NCBI GenBank assembly: GCA_964017125.1
Contig: OZ024905.1
Location: 33,329,534-33,393,533, forward strand
Source of the DNA: Flabesymbios commensalis
Lineage: Eukaryota; Annelida; Polychaeta; Terebellida; Flabelligeridae
DNA length: 64,000 bases
Direction of reading: 5' to 3'
Positions 12,405-24,399 of the stretch are shown here, piece by piece; the stretch's first letter is position 1, and every line of letters starts with the position of its first letter. The position numbers and the translations under genes were made by a program. The notes beneath the pieces were generated by a model. The model was given only the letters and a program-made list of their open reading frames with translations. It searched no databases and was not told the DNA's origin.

Positions 12405-12769
12405 AAGCTTTTTTTGTCAGAAAGCCCTTCAGTCAGAATTTATTCATTGGCATTAAACAATTTTAGGGGACGCTGCATTTGATATCTGGGCATGTGGAGA
12501 GGGGGGGGGGACTATATTATTTTGATTGAAACGTTTGTTGTCCAGCTATTGAAAAGCAATATTGAGAGTTGTGCATAAAATAATAATCAAGGATACTCAA
12601 AAAATGCTGACGGAGTCCTTCCGAGTTTTTCAAAAAAATCGGTAATTTAATAAATAGTTTGAAAGAGAAAAATAGCCATGAAAAAAAAATTTTGAAAAAA
12701 TTATACGCAAACAAATTGCACAACTGAGAGTATAATCCATATAGATCAAATGTTGCGTCTCTGGGACAT

Positions 12770-13680
12770 TAGTATATACGTTCGACTATTAGTTGGTAAT
12801 AAGTCGATATGATCTGGATATGATCTTGAAAAAAAATCACTATGGTTCCTCACAAAGTTCCAATGTTTATGTATGGCAAGACGAAAAAAAGATCGAATAC
12901 CAAGCATCTCTACGAAACGAGCAGACATGTATTGCGTTTGAAAAAATGTTATGTGCCGTAGCTGAAGGGTGTAACAGCGATAATCTATGTGATATTTCCA
13001 ATGGTATGTTAGAAAATGCAATATCTCAATTATTTCTAAAAAAGCAACATGAATCAAATTGTAAGAAAAACATAAAAAATAACTTTTCTTCCAACCCTTG
13101 GTATGACAAAGAATGTAAATCTTTAAAACATGTTTTAGTTTAACACACGTCAAGGTGAATATAATATAATGTTACGACAATATAAACAATTAATCCAGAA
13201 AAAGAAAAGACACTACCAACAAGTCAAACTTAGTCAACTGGAAATATCATAACAGAAAATCCAAATGCCTACTGGAAATTCTGGAAATCTTTAAAACCTA
13301 GAAATTCAACCAAAGGTCTTACCCTGTCACAATTTGCGAAATATTTTAAAGAACAAGTCTACCCTCCCCATGTCGACTATTTTGACTACGATCATATGAA
13401 TAATATAATAAAGCTAGTTAAATCATCCTCAAATGATATTAATGAGAAGGGAGAGAATGGCCAATCCGATTTGTCACAGTTCCTAAGCAGCCCCATAACT
13501 ATAGATGAAATTCAAAAAGCAATTAGAAAGTTAAAATGTAAAAAAGCGGCAGGTATAGATGGTATTCCTGCGGAATTTTACAAGCATGGTTGTAATGAGC
13601 TCTTACCAGCACTAGTTGTACTGTTTAATACCATTATTGCCAATGGAGATTATCCACCAAGTTGGGCCACTGGTATAATT
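12770..13680 (+). mobile_element. LINE fragment: endonuclease end to start of reverse transcriptase
   Basis: A plus-strand reading frame (12793-13143) includes VYVWQDEKKIEYQASL and NPWYDKECKSLKH, typical of the linker between endonuclease and polymerase in non-LTR retrotransposons. A shifted frame continues with YNIMLRQYKQLIQKKKRHYQ. The frame from 13396 carries ITIDEIQKAIRKLKCKKAAG, IDGIPAEFYKHG and ANGDYPPSWATGIIHP, i.e. the start of the polymerase. Homology stops abruptly at about 13680, just before the expected NYRGI block, so the 3' part is missing, which is not the usual 5'-truncation and implies deletion or later insertion. The minus-strand LINE at 43940-45525 looks like the same general type. 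Confidence 0.75.
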
Positions 13681-14000
13681 CATCCTTCCATCCGTCCACC
13701 CGGTGTCCGCCTTTTGATAGTGACTTTCAAAGATTTTGGTATATTTTTTTATTATGGATTTTCCGTTTTTTGTCAATTTATACACTTTTTTCAAATAGAA
13801 GGCGGCCATTTGGTATTTTGTCATTTTTCAAATAACATAAGGTTTTTATTAAATATAGCTCTAATATTGCTTGATGTCCATTATTTCGATGTAGAGTCAA
13901 GTGAAAAAATCATTTGTTACAGGCAAAATGCACAAAATAGTTATTTTTTAGAAAACAGATGGCGGCCATTTTGTATTTTGTCATTTTTCATATAAGATAT
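13681..14000 (+). repeat. Two-unit ~161-bp tandem repeat with GGCGGCCATTT word
   Basis: GGCGGCCATTTGGTATTTTG (about 13801) and GGCGGCCATTTTGTATTTTG (about 13962), each followed by TCATTTTTC, lie 161 bp apart. This block replaces the expected continuation of the LINE reading frame, so the long ORF across 13396-13995 is a chance fusion of LINE and repeat. Confidence 0.6.
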
Positions 14001-14004
14001 GTAG

Positions 14005-14720
14005 TTGGGCAGGAAGAAGGGGGTATCGTGCACCCCCCGGAAATCAATTTCTAATTGATGTTTCTATATTGGAAAAATACCATAGAAAACGATTTGAAAT
14101 GTTAAAAAGTTGACAAAACGTCCCACATACCATTTTTATGCACATTAGTGACGCCATTACTGAGAAATGTATATTTCGCCATATTTCAGCTAATAGTGCA
14201 CATAGCTCAACAATTAGGGTGTCTAACCTATGTTTCGAGGATTCAATATCATTATAAAACCATTCTTGAAGTGATCAGATGTGTCTACTATATGTTATTG
14301 CGCCAAATATTGCCACCATTAACGAAAAGTCTATTTTTCGCCATAGCTCAGCCAATATTAAAGATAGCCGAGTATAACAAGTTTCCAGACCTATGTTTCG
14401 AGGGTGAAAGAACATAGTAAAACTATGTTCAGAGCGATCTGATATGTCCATGAAAAGGCACTTGTATTCGTACTGGAGAACATGTTGTTCAACATAATGA
14501 GATTCTCTTGCTATCTTGATTGCACTTGCTCGATGTCGAGGAACTAAATGGCTATGATGAATCAGAACTATCAAGCTGAGAAACTGCTGACGAAAGTGGT
14601 GAGTGATGAGTAAATGGTTGGACTGGACCCTTCAGAATCATCTTGTCAGTCCTAACTGTTCTGTTGCAAGTACAGCATGCTCTAGCATACATTCTAGAAT
14701 ACATTCTACATATCACGTAC
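14005..14720 (+). mobile_element. Dispersed non-coding element, copy 2 (GGGGTATCGTGCACCC family)
   Basis: Matches copy 1 (1880-2815) through GGGGGTATCGTGCACCCCCC, ATCAATTTCTAATTGATG, CATATTTCAGCTAATAG, CACATAGCTCAACAATTAG, GGTGTCTAACC and ATCATTATAAAACCATTCTT. It has an extra stretch near its start and lacks most of the 65-75 bp tail units, though inverted relatives (TAGCATACATTCTAGAATAC) sit at about 14680-14705. Non-coding. Confidence 0.6.
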
Positions 14721-15289
14721 TCAGTGGACCAAACTCAGAGCAGCACAAATCCTCAGCGTGATCATGTGTCATAATCGAGACCAAAGCAGGTTCGTCAACA
14801 GGGGGCCAGGCTGCTGAGGAGCTAGGATGGGAAAGCCAGATCAAATAGGTGGGATTTAAGTTATATCCGGAATATTAAAATTGTTTCGGCATTACGTATT
14901 GTACCGGCACAGTTCCATAAGGCTGGACCAGATATAGATAAAGCTCTTGACCCAGTCTTAGTTTTTATACGATGACTAACAAATCGATATGAAATTGTAG
15001 TTTAGATATTTCGAGCATTTCGGACAAACAAGTAAGTCAGCCAGATATGCAGGCTGGTTGTCTTTTATGGTTCAGAAAGTTATTGTGCATACTTTAAAAT
15101 TAATGCGAAATTTGACAGGAGGCTACTGTAATCGTTTTAGAATAGGAACCAATATTCTATCTGAATTAAATCCCCATGTAATAATCCCATGGTTCAAATG
15201 TGGCATTATTAGAGTGTTGTAGATATTAATTAATTTGTAGATATTGTAGATATTAATTAATTTCATTTATCAATTAATTGTAAACATTA
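14721..15289. other. Unassigned spacer
   Basis: No supported gene. A short direct repeat (GTAGATATTAATTAATTT) occurs at about 15220-15265, adjoining the LINE that follows. Confidence 0.4.
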
Positions 15290-15840
15290 ATTTTGTCACT
15301 TACAGTGTTTTCCCCATGGTTGTTAAAGGCACTCAACGTACTCATCAATGTTGTGTCATCAGCATAAACTATTGACTTAAATATGTCACATGCATTTGAT
15401 ATGTTATTTGTATATACGATGAATAACAAAGGGCCTAGGTTTGAGCCTTGGGGGACACCCGTGGTTATGTTTGCCAGGGAGGATTTAACGCCATTGAATT
15501 ATACAAAATGCTTACGTTCAGATAGGTAACTTTTTAGTGGAGCTAGATAGCACTAAATTCATGAGTATTTTGTCGAAGATGTTGCACAAAAATGTGTAAT
15601 TGGTCAAACTTTACATTCAAGGACTGAATATTCAGACTTAGTATGGAGAACATGTTTGATTGTTCTGATAATATTTTAGTTGGTTACTGTCGCTATAATA
15701 ATGACATTCTTGAACTGGGTTTAATTCAGCGTCATTTACAATACTTTTATGATAAATGGGATTGATAAAATAAAAAAGTGAGTTATTTGCAATGCCTCCA
15801 AAATTTGATAAAAATGAGTCGTTATTATCCATATTGTCTG
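15290..15840 (-). mobile_element. Internally deleted CR1-like LINE, minus strand
   Basis: Read on the minus strand. The first part (15840 down to 15638) has NLFGG-type text and NNQTCSPY, matching the leader before the endonuclease. Next (15610-15535) comes NIQSLNVKFDQLHIFVQHLR, the endonuclease N-terminus. Then, with no intervening endonuclease core, linker or RT palm, comes ITTGVPQGSNLGPLLFIVYT and IVYADDTTLMSTL (about 15480-15330). Roughly 2 kb of the expected element is missing between the endonuclease start and the GVPQG block. The leader and N-terminus resemble those of the LINE at 55968-59065, so they may be one family. Non-functional. Confidence 0.75.
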
Positions 15841-16685
15841 CTGTGAAATAAATATAGCATTTGCATGTGGTAGTACATGATTGTAGGCGTAAAGCCTAAA
15901 ATATTTGTTTTGTTTTCAGTACTGTTATTCTGCGCAATCTGTATTTTAAACATCACAACATGGTGATAAATTCTAAAGTTAACATGATATAGAAAGCTGT
16001 TTGTTCTGTACAAAAAAAAATATGAGGTGCATGCTAAACAATAAATAAGCATGCACAATCGTCCAATACATATCAACGTAATAATGTATTGGAATAAATA
16101 TAGACATACCTTTACTATGTGATTGTCTCTGCATGTGGCAGATGACTATGCCTAAATATAAATCTGTATTTAAAGTATTAAAGGACTAGCAATAGCGTGG
16201 AGTGTCTTACACATGCCTTGATGTATCACCACCAATTTTTCTGCTGAAAAAGAACAGTTCCAAAGCATTCCCTAGAGGGTTCCGTTGTCAAAATTAGACA
16301 TTATACTTTGCCATGTTCATGTTGCCCCGATGTCCATCGTGCTCCTGTCTCCCCTATATAGGCCTATAGCCTACAAAATCAAAACTGATCCGGCCTAAAG
16401 GCTAGCTAAAATGGCCGCCATGCAAATTTTAAAATTAGTCTAAGTCCAACTTGTCCAAGCCGTGACCCATCTTACCCCAGAGATGGGGCAATTGATGGTA
16501 ATTATGGGTGACACCAAAAATTGGGGTATTTTGTAGCATTAAAAATGGCAGTGAGGTGACCAACAAAGAGGGGGAAAATCACTTGATGGGTTTGGTGTAC
16601 TGATCCCAATAGAGCATATAAAAGTCACTGGCTGCGCTAGAGTTTTTTTTTCGTTTTAAAAACGTAAATTAAAAAAAGTTGCAAC
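15841..16685. other. Unassigned spacer
   Basis: No recognisable gene or element ends. Contains one TAGGCCTATAG and one AAAATGGCCGCCATGC word. A minus-strand 83-codon ORF (15825-16076) shows no domain that I recognise. Confidence 0.4.
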
Positions 16686-16689
16686 ATTC

Positions 16690-17490
16690 CACTTAGGCCT
16701 ACTACTCCGTTACCAAATCCAAACCATTTCAAAAATGATGTTACTTTGTTTAGCTTGACATCACACTTTTAAACGTGATATATATCCTTATTGAAGCATA
16801 GGCCTAATACTAAACAATCGTATCTCAAAACTGCTAAAATTTAAGAATATTTGACATGATACACAAAAATCCTTATTTCAACTCCGTTACCAAGCCAAAA
16901 AATACTCAACTCCGTTACCAAATGTTTGGCTCGACATAAATATAAAATAAACTGTATAATTATCTTATCATAACATCGATCATAAATGCGTGCTCTATTT
17001 ATATGGATACAGCGAGCCATGTTTTAAAAGACTATATCATCAATCATTATGACTGTAAAACCCGTAAAATTTGGCAATTCACTACTCCGTTCCCTTTTCT
17101 TGGTAACGGAGTAGATTGGAACGGAATAGTAAAACTAAAAGTATTCTTGGGATTACGGTAGGCCTAATGTAAATATATGGGCAATAATTCAAAGATGTAT
17201 CATACGGGTGGAAATAGTCCCCATAGCAACTGTTCTAGGCATGCAAGCATAAAACCAGACTCGTTTTAGACCCGCAAGGCTAGGAACGGAGTAGTTAAAA
17301 CAATAGCATATTTTCTAACGTTTTGGTAATACCTGCTTCGAATAACTTGTCCCTCAACAATATTAATTTGTTCGGGATGAAAAACTTGTATAAAGCCCTT
17401 GAGTGTGTCAAACTACACTTGATATAATTTTAGTTCATGATTATTCACTTGATGGGGCATGCTACAATGATGGTAACGGAGTAGAGTGCA
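16690..17490. mobile_element. Probable non-autonomous element with repeated CTCCGTTACC motif
   Basis: CTACTCCGTTACCAAATCC occurs at about 16700 and its inverse GGTAACGGAGTAGAG at about 17474, likely marking the ends. Between them are further copies: ACTCCGTTACCAA at about 16880 and 16909, CTACTCCGTTCCC then TTGGTAACGGAGTAG around 17080-17115 (forming a hairpin), and GGAACGGAGTAG at about 17283. No ORF of note. Terminal-motif copies inside the element in both orientations also mark the elements at 6723, 27401, 32455 and 53041. Exact ends and target duplication unclear. Confidence 0.55.
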
Positions 17491-17819
17491 AATGTGGGGA
17501 CATGTATATTCATCAAAACTATATATATCAATATTAATTTTAAGTCTAATTTTGATCATTAATTAGTTTAAGTGAGCAATGTCTAGCCATGAAATGTAAT
17601 TATTAGAATTATATTGTGTATTTGTGTCCTACAGTGAAGTGTTAAATAGTGGAATTTTCTTTTTGGACATGCCATTTACCACGTTTCCATGACATAGAGC
17701 TCTTATAAAACCATATATTTTTTTACAAATAATCTAAACGTACATTATTAAGTAATAATGCTTAAACGTGAAGTTGAACCATTTATTTTTAATATTATTA
17801 TATTTAAAACCTGGGGTCA

Positions 17820-18660
17820 CTAATTTTATGTAAAATTAGGGCCTACTAGTTTAGTAGATAAGGTAACCTATTGTGCATTTTATGATTGAAGCATGAAATT
17901 TCTACCACTTGTAGAACATATCCTAAGGGTCAATTTTAGATGTAGAGGTAAACTGGATTTGACCTCTAATGACCTCTAGAGGTCATTGACCTCGAAAGGT
18001 CAAAATATTCACTGGCAAAGCCAAAACGTAGTGAAAATTGTATATTACAATGGCTATGATTTGTTTCTGTGTCCCAAACCTGTGTCAACTACTCGCGACG
18101 AGACTGTTCTGAATCATAAACATAACACCAAGGCCATGTCAAGGTCACACCAAGGTCATTTAAAGGTCAAACTGGCGGAAAATAGTTAAAATGTCCACTT
18201 TTTTTATCAATTTCCACACAGTGGTTGTGGAGTCATTTATTACAAAAGACTGGTTTTGACGCATTCTTCGTATTTTGTATTTTCCACACACATTTGAGGA
18301 CATCAGGGGCAGTATCAACCTTGGGAAATCTTCCATTTATTACGCTCCTACTCAATATTTAGTTGAGCGGCCAAATTGCAATTATGCAGCATTGTTAAAG
18401 ATTAGTTTGGGCTCCCATAGCTAAATATTGATAAATAATTGGGTTTATGAAGTTTGACATAGGGTGGTGTTGTGTTTCACTGGAGTACCATCCGAAAGCA
18501 ATTCGAAGGTCATGTCAAGGTCATTTCAAGGTCAAACTGGCAAAAACTGCTACCATGATCACATGTCTTTTTCAGAGTTGTTCCAATTTCTTTTTCAAAC
18601 GTGGCTTCACTTAAAGGAGCCTGAGCTCCAGTCTGGTGGTTGCACATGTATACAATTTTT
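17820..18660 (+). repeat. AAGGTCA-rich dispersed repeat (modules M1 then M2)
   Basis: Module M1 (about 17870-18190) contains GACCTCTAGAGGTCATTGAC and CTCGAAAGGTCAAAATAT; module M2 (about 18210-18560) contains GTGTTTCACTGGAGTACC and CATGTCAAGGTCATTTCAAG. M1 reappears inverted at 31960-32360 and 22190-22430; M2 reappears inverted at 22470-22860. At 22 kb the order is M2 then M1 when read on the same strand, a circular permutation that suggests the family once existed as tandem units. The small ORFs are not convincing. Many extended AGGTCA half-sites are present. Confidence 0.7.
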
Positions 18661-19815
18661 CTAGAATCACATCTATCTACATCAACCTAACTTTATGCAG
18701 GTGAGGCATATCTGATAATTTAAAGACAGCTCAGTTTTATTATCGTAATTTCCCTTAATGTAACTGGTTTCAGGCCTATTGGTTATACATTTACTAGTGT
18801 CCATGTAGCAATCATGTCTCCTTCAATAAGTTTGGTCAACAAAGCAGTGTCTTCTATTTCGGGAACACATCATTATCTATAGGCATAGATGCATAGTGTA
18901 AGCCATGTGAGCCATGGGTATGGCGTTAATGCCATCATCTTTATCTAGTCTCTCTAGTCTAATGTTCCAGGTAGCTGGACGTTGTTAGAACACCACATAA
19001 ATTTTGAGATAATGACGGCCTTTTATACTGATTATAACTGTTCGATTAAAACGTTGAATTATATATAGTGGCCCTATATTCTTAGTGTGACCCTAATATC
19101 CTAATAGAAGTGGTGAGCCGGTTTTTATCCCACGTCCATAGGGGAAGGGGGATTTTAGTCGTGCCGGGATCTATCAAGCGTGATGCATCAGGTGGTACTT
19201 ATTTTTGTGGGTGCAATAACTAGATAAGTAGCGGTCATTTTTTTTTAATTTTTAAATCACATTCTCAACAACTTGGGATGTGCAAGTGAGTTATTAAACA
19301 TGCTACCAAAATATTTCCCAGAGTTCAAAATCAATTTTTTTTGTAAGCGCAAAAACTCAAAACCTTAATCAGAAATTATCCAAATTTCTCTGAAATTTGA
19401 GATGGCCGCCAAAAATCAACTTTATAATTTATGGTGGCTGCAAAAACTCAAACTTTGGAAGAAATTAGGCAAATTTTACAATCAAATTCTCCACGATATG
19501 GAGATCCGCAGGTTATTTTTTAAACATACAGGATACTAGAATTAATTTCTAGGCTACATCAGTTTTTCAGAAAGCTCCGCAAAATATCGATGTCATGACT
19601 GCCAAATTTTCTCGTTAAATTAAGACCCTGTCACCAGGATATATATAAAACTGATTATTCCATCGCTCTGTATTCAATTCATACTGAATAGACTGCATTT
19701 TTTTCTATTAGTACATGACGCTTTTCCTCCACTTGTCGGCAACAATTTCATTATTACTAGACTAAACCTTTCATATAGCCATCAAATAGGATATATAATA
19801 TTAACTACTTTGCAC
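18661..19815. other. Unassigned AT-rich spacer
   Basis: No gene, element end or tandem repeat recognised. A two-fold loose repetition of CAAAAACTCAAA (about 19352 and 19441), each followed by related text, hints at an old ~90-bp duplication with one ATGGCCGCC word. Confidence 0.4.
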
Positions 19816-19819
19816 ATAT

Positions 19820-21276
19820 ACTATTCTGTTATAACGGTCTAGTATTTCGTTATAACGACATAACGGTTTACTAATCCGTTATAACGATCTAATATTCCGT
19901 TTTAATGGTCTAGTATTTCGTTATAACGGTCTAGTACTTTGTTATACCGACATACTAATCCATTATAACAGTCTACTATTCCGTTATAACGGTCTAGTAT
20001 TTCGTGACATCGGTACATTATTTCGTTATAACAGTCTAATCATCCATTAAAACGGTCTACTAATCCTTTATAACTGTCTCCTATCCCGTTATAACGGTAT
20101 AGCATTTCGTTATAACGGTCTAGTATTTTGTTATAACGGTCTACTAATCTGCTTTAACGGTCTACTATTCCAGCTATAACGGTCTAGTATTCCGTTATAA
20201 CTGGCTAGTATTTCGTTACAACGGAATACTATTTCGTTATAACGGTCTGTTTTTTCGCTATTACGGTCTAGAGTTTCGTTATAGCGGTCTACTAATCTGG
20301 TATAACGGTCCACTAATCCATCACAACGGTCTACTAATCCATTATAGTTGTCGACTAATCCATTATAACGGTCTACTAATCCGCTATAACGAATTGGTAG
20401 ACTGCTATAACAGATTATTAGACTGCTATACCAAAATACGATACCGTTATAGCGAAATACGATACCGTTTTAACGGATTAGTAGACCGTTATAACAGATT
20501 AGTAGAACGTTATAACGGATTAGTAGGTATAACAGATTAGTAGACCGTTATAACGGATTAGTAGGCCGTTGTAACGGGATAGTAGACAGTTATAGCGGAT
20601 TAGTAGACAGTTATAACGAAATACTAACCCGCTATAACGAGATACTAGATCGTTATAACGGGATAGCAGACCGTTATAACGGAAGACTTAACCGTCATAA
20701 CGAAATACAACACCTCTATAACAGATTAGTAGACCGTTATAACGGATTAGTAGACCGTTATAACGGATGCGTAGACCGTTATAATGGAATAGTAGACCGC
20801 TATACCGTGACACTAGACAGTCATAACGAAATACTAGACCGTTATAACGGGATAGTAGACCGTTATAACGAAATATTAGACCGTTATAACGGAATAGTAG
20901 ACCGCTATAACAAAATACCAGACCGTTATAACGGAATAGTAGACCGTTATAAGGAAGCTGTTATTACTGATTTATAGGTCGGTATAGCGGTATACAGGCC
21001 TTCAAAACGAAATAATAGACCGTTACAACGGGATAGTAGACAGTTATAACGGATTAGTAGACCGTCATAACGAAATAGTGGACCGTTATGACGAGATACT
21101 AGACGTTATATCGGAATAGTAGACAGTTATAACGGGATAGTATACCGTTATAACGAAAGACTAGACCGTTATAACGGAATAGTAGACAGTTATAATGAAA
21201 TACTATACCGTTATAACAGAATAGTAGACCGTTATAACGGATTAGTAGCCCGTTATAACAGATTAGTAGATGTTAT
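19820..21276. repeat. 21-bp satellite with central strand switch (giant imperfect palindrome)
   Basis: About 1.45 kb of a 21-bp unit. From 19820 to about 20395 it reads CGTTATAACGGTCTACTAATC (and variants ending AGTATTTCG); from about 20400 to the end it reads the reverse complement, GACCGTTATAACGGATTAGTA. Every good unit holds the perfect 10-bp palindrome CGTTATAACG. By length this is close to 70 units, left arm about 575 bp and right arm about 875 bp. Units have diverged by point changes, and a few are shortened. The 60-codon minus-strand ORF at 20131-20313 is only the satellite read as protein (DRYNE-type heptads). Confidence 0.92.
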
Positions 21277-22189
21277 AAGGGACCGAAAAAAAAATCTTAT
21301 TGTCATAAAAATATTTTGTTTTAGCTGATATAGTTCTTTTCCTTTGAATTACTCACGCCTGTATCGCCGAAATAATTATGCTTTTGCTAATTCTTCTTAT
21401 TGAAAATCCCTCTCTCAGAGCATTACACGCCGTGATAATTACTTAATGGCACATCATTACGCATATAAGACAATGAACAGAAATAATCTACTTGTTCACT
21501 TGCGTCCTACATAAGGGAGGCACCTTCAATTACAAGGGAGGGGGGGGGGGGGAGTATTTTTTTAATATATATTTCCAAACTAAATTTTTGTGAAATAAAT
21601 AATTGTCTGATGTTGTAAATAAATGTTTAAATTTGAAATAAATAATTATTTCAGCTTATGAGCAACATCATTTAATAATTCTAAAAAATCGAGCCTCATT
21701 TATTTGACAATATTAAATGACTTTTAAATTTGTGAAGCCTCGCTTTGCTTGGATCGTTTGCCTCCAGATGAAAGCTAGGCTTAGTTTGGGATCCAAATTT
21801 GTAGACAGAAAAATATATAAGGAAGTGAAGTAAATATATATCTCCACACACAAACTGAAATAAATATATTGCTCGAGTGTGAAAAATATACCCCCCCCCC
21901 CCTCTCACACATAGGCGAATATGCTAGCGAATGTGCTTATGAATAAAAATAGTTGAAATTCGTTCAAAATTCGCAACACTCGCCGAGTATTTGTAAGCGT
22001 TAGTAACAAATTCGGAAATAGATACATATTGGTTTAAATGTGTGGTATAGCTCTAGTCACGATACCACGAGAACACACGAGTTTTGGACTATAACACAGG
22101 GAATAATATCATATCGCTGTATATATTAAAATTCTGATTAACGTTACCTATCACTCTTGTATAAACCAATCGATGTACAAGACGGCTAC

Positions 22190-22850
22190 AGTTGACATAC
22201 AAAGATTGGGCTTCCAAGGTCAAGTTAAGATCATTTCAAGGGTGTGTATTTTCGTATCGATGTCAATGACACCTAGAGGTCACTAGGGGTCGAATCTAGC
22301 TTACCTCACAATTTAAATAAAGATCAGGATAATTATGTGCTAATAATGTTAGAAATGTCATGCTTTAATCGTGAAATGCACAGTTGTTTCATTATGGGAG
22401 CTTAAACACTACATTATGTATTTTGCCGAACTTTCTGAAAAAAATGATGCAGCCTAGAAATTTATTCTGACATCCGGTATGAAAGTAAAAATACAGTTTT
22501 TTAATGATTTTTGACAGTTTGACTTTGAAATGACCTTGATATGACCTTAACGTTTTTTTTCGACGATACCCCAGTAAAACATAATCCCAACCCATGTCAG
22601 ACTTCATAGCCCATTTATGTATCAATAGTTTACCATGGGAACCCAAACTGATATTTAACAGCTGCTGCACACTGTAATTTTGCTCGTCCAATTAAACATT
22701 GAGGAAGGGGTGTATGTAGTCAGTGGAATACTAAGGGTGTATTTCCCCTCCCAAGTTAGATACTGCCCTCAATCTCCTAAAAGGCACATGGAAAAGATAT
22801 CTGACCAAGACTGTGTCAAAACCAATCCTTTGTAATAGATGATTGCACCA
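22190..22850 (-). repeat. AAGGTCA-rich dispersed repeat, inverted (M2-M1 order)
   Basis: On the minus strand from 22850 downward the text follows 18210-18560 (ATTACAAAGGATTGGTTTTG, CAGTTTGGGTTCCCATGG, GTTTTACTGGGGTATC, GGTCATATCAAGGTCATTTC), then module M1 (AAGCATGACATTTCTAAC, GACCTCTAGGTGTCATTGAC). The same stretch recurs in copy B at about 29400-30000. Confidence 0.7.
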
Positions 22851-23183
22851 CTAGTCAGGGGCGGATCCAGACCGGGTCACCCTGGTCACGTGACCCGGTC
22901 ATACATTTCCATTCATCCCTATTATTTTATTTAAATTATTTAGATGTGCAAGATTTTACATTCCCATCATATTTACGCCCCTGTGACTTGGATGTTTCTG
23001 TGATATCTATGAGCATGAACACAGATCGTGGCATGCATGTTGCTGTGCGTTACATTTTTATCTAATCAGATAATTACCTGTTTAAACCATGTTCATGTAA
23101 CTGATGACTAGCAAGACAATGGACAAAATGGGCCATTGACATTATAACTTTTGAATGTTAACGACATTGTGTCATAATACATA

Positions 23184-23330
23184 GGGGAGAGGTGGGTATA
23201 TTGGGCACGTTACGGATTTGTGACATATCAATTAAAGCTGCATAACTGTTTTGTTTATTTTATTCAGACGATTAATCCATGGAGAATGGTGTTTTATTTT
23301 TTTATTTTACTGCTCCGGTTACTGAGTTAT
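23184..23330. repeat. Possible transposon end, GGGGAGAGGTGGGTATATTG
   Basis: GGGGAGAGGTGGGTATATTG followed by GGCAC resembles the TIR of the 32455 element (GGGGAGACCGGGGCACATTG). Looser copies lie at about 24608 (GAGAGGTGGGTATATTAGAC), 25291 and 25406 (GGGTATATTGGACACACTG). I do not find a clean inverted partner, so this is a decayed or partial element inside the hAT-like element. Confidence 0.45.
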
Positions 23331-24399
23331 CAAGGATTTAAGTTTTTTTTTTCAATTGTTGCCCCACCAAAACAAGCCTGATCACAGCGGAGTAAGACAT
23401 ACTGTCTATATAATCAGGACATTAAAAGTACCAAGTGGCAGATAACGGTCATCGTAGAAAAAAGAGAGGAAGACTTTTAAAATTATTGTTATTTTTCAAG
23501 TGATCATAGATACATTTCACAGTACAACGTCTATTGTCTCATATCAGTTAGACATATCTAGAAGTTATTACTTTGTGTGATATAGAGGATATCTGCATGT
23601 AATGTCATGTTTAATATCGGTACCGGTATGGAGAATGTCGTTCACTTGAAAAATAGAACTCTATTTCGGTATGGTGCTTTTAAGTGTGGGCCAGCATCAG
23701 AGCCTTTGGCCCGCCATTAAGACGCTCTTCCCAGACCCTGAGAAATTGTACTCTGAATTGCCATCAAATTCAGTGATGTAAATCATCGTTTTCGCTCTTT
23801 GGATTTTCGTGATTTTCTTGAAGAACATTTGCATTTTTTTATTAGGTATCTCATGGACATTTCAAAATATAGTCAAAATGCTACTAGACAATATCAGACT
23901 TTATTTTATTTTATGGTAAATCATCACATACAGTGATATACATCGCGCTATGCGGTAAAATAAAATATTATTTAAAAACATCAGACTTTACTGTAACCGA
24001 TTTGACCCAGTATCCACCATGTAGATCTGCGGCTGGTTATGGGGGCTTTGTATCTCAGCTAACACGAGGCATTGATCCAATGGCAGAATAATGTCGGCCC
24101 ATCGTCTGCGGTACTGGCCCAACATTATGCCGATTCAGTTCAACGTATGTGTTTGCTCTTAAGGGGGTGGTTTCGTGCTGGCCAATGTAACATTATATTG
24201 GCCCATAACCTCACCGTTATTACATATTGTACACACACCGAATCACTACTTAATAATACTTGATGGTGTACCGCATGGTGAACTAATTCCGCTACATTTA
24301 CCCAGTTTAAGTGCATTTATAAGGCCTTTAAAACAATAGCAATGATTGTTTTGGACGTTTTAGGTTATTTTAATCGAAATAAACAAAACAGTTATGCAG

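Noticed and set aside
4795-12509. Homopolymer C/G tracts as structured elements
   Set aside because: Tracts at 294, 4795, 5260 and 12496 lie in unrelated contexts and vary in length between duplicate copies elsewhere in the window, as expected of slippage.
13396-13995. 199-codon ORF as a single gene
   Set aside because: The first ~95 codons are LINE; the rest is an unrelated dispersed repeat, so the ORF is a chance fusion.
20131-20313. Heptad protein rich in DRYNE residues on the minus strand
   Set aside because: It is the 21-bp satellite read as codons (7 residues per unit).
19820-21276. CRISPR-like array
   Set aside because: No unique spacers; the 21-bp units are contiguous and the host is an animal.
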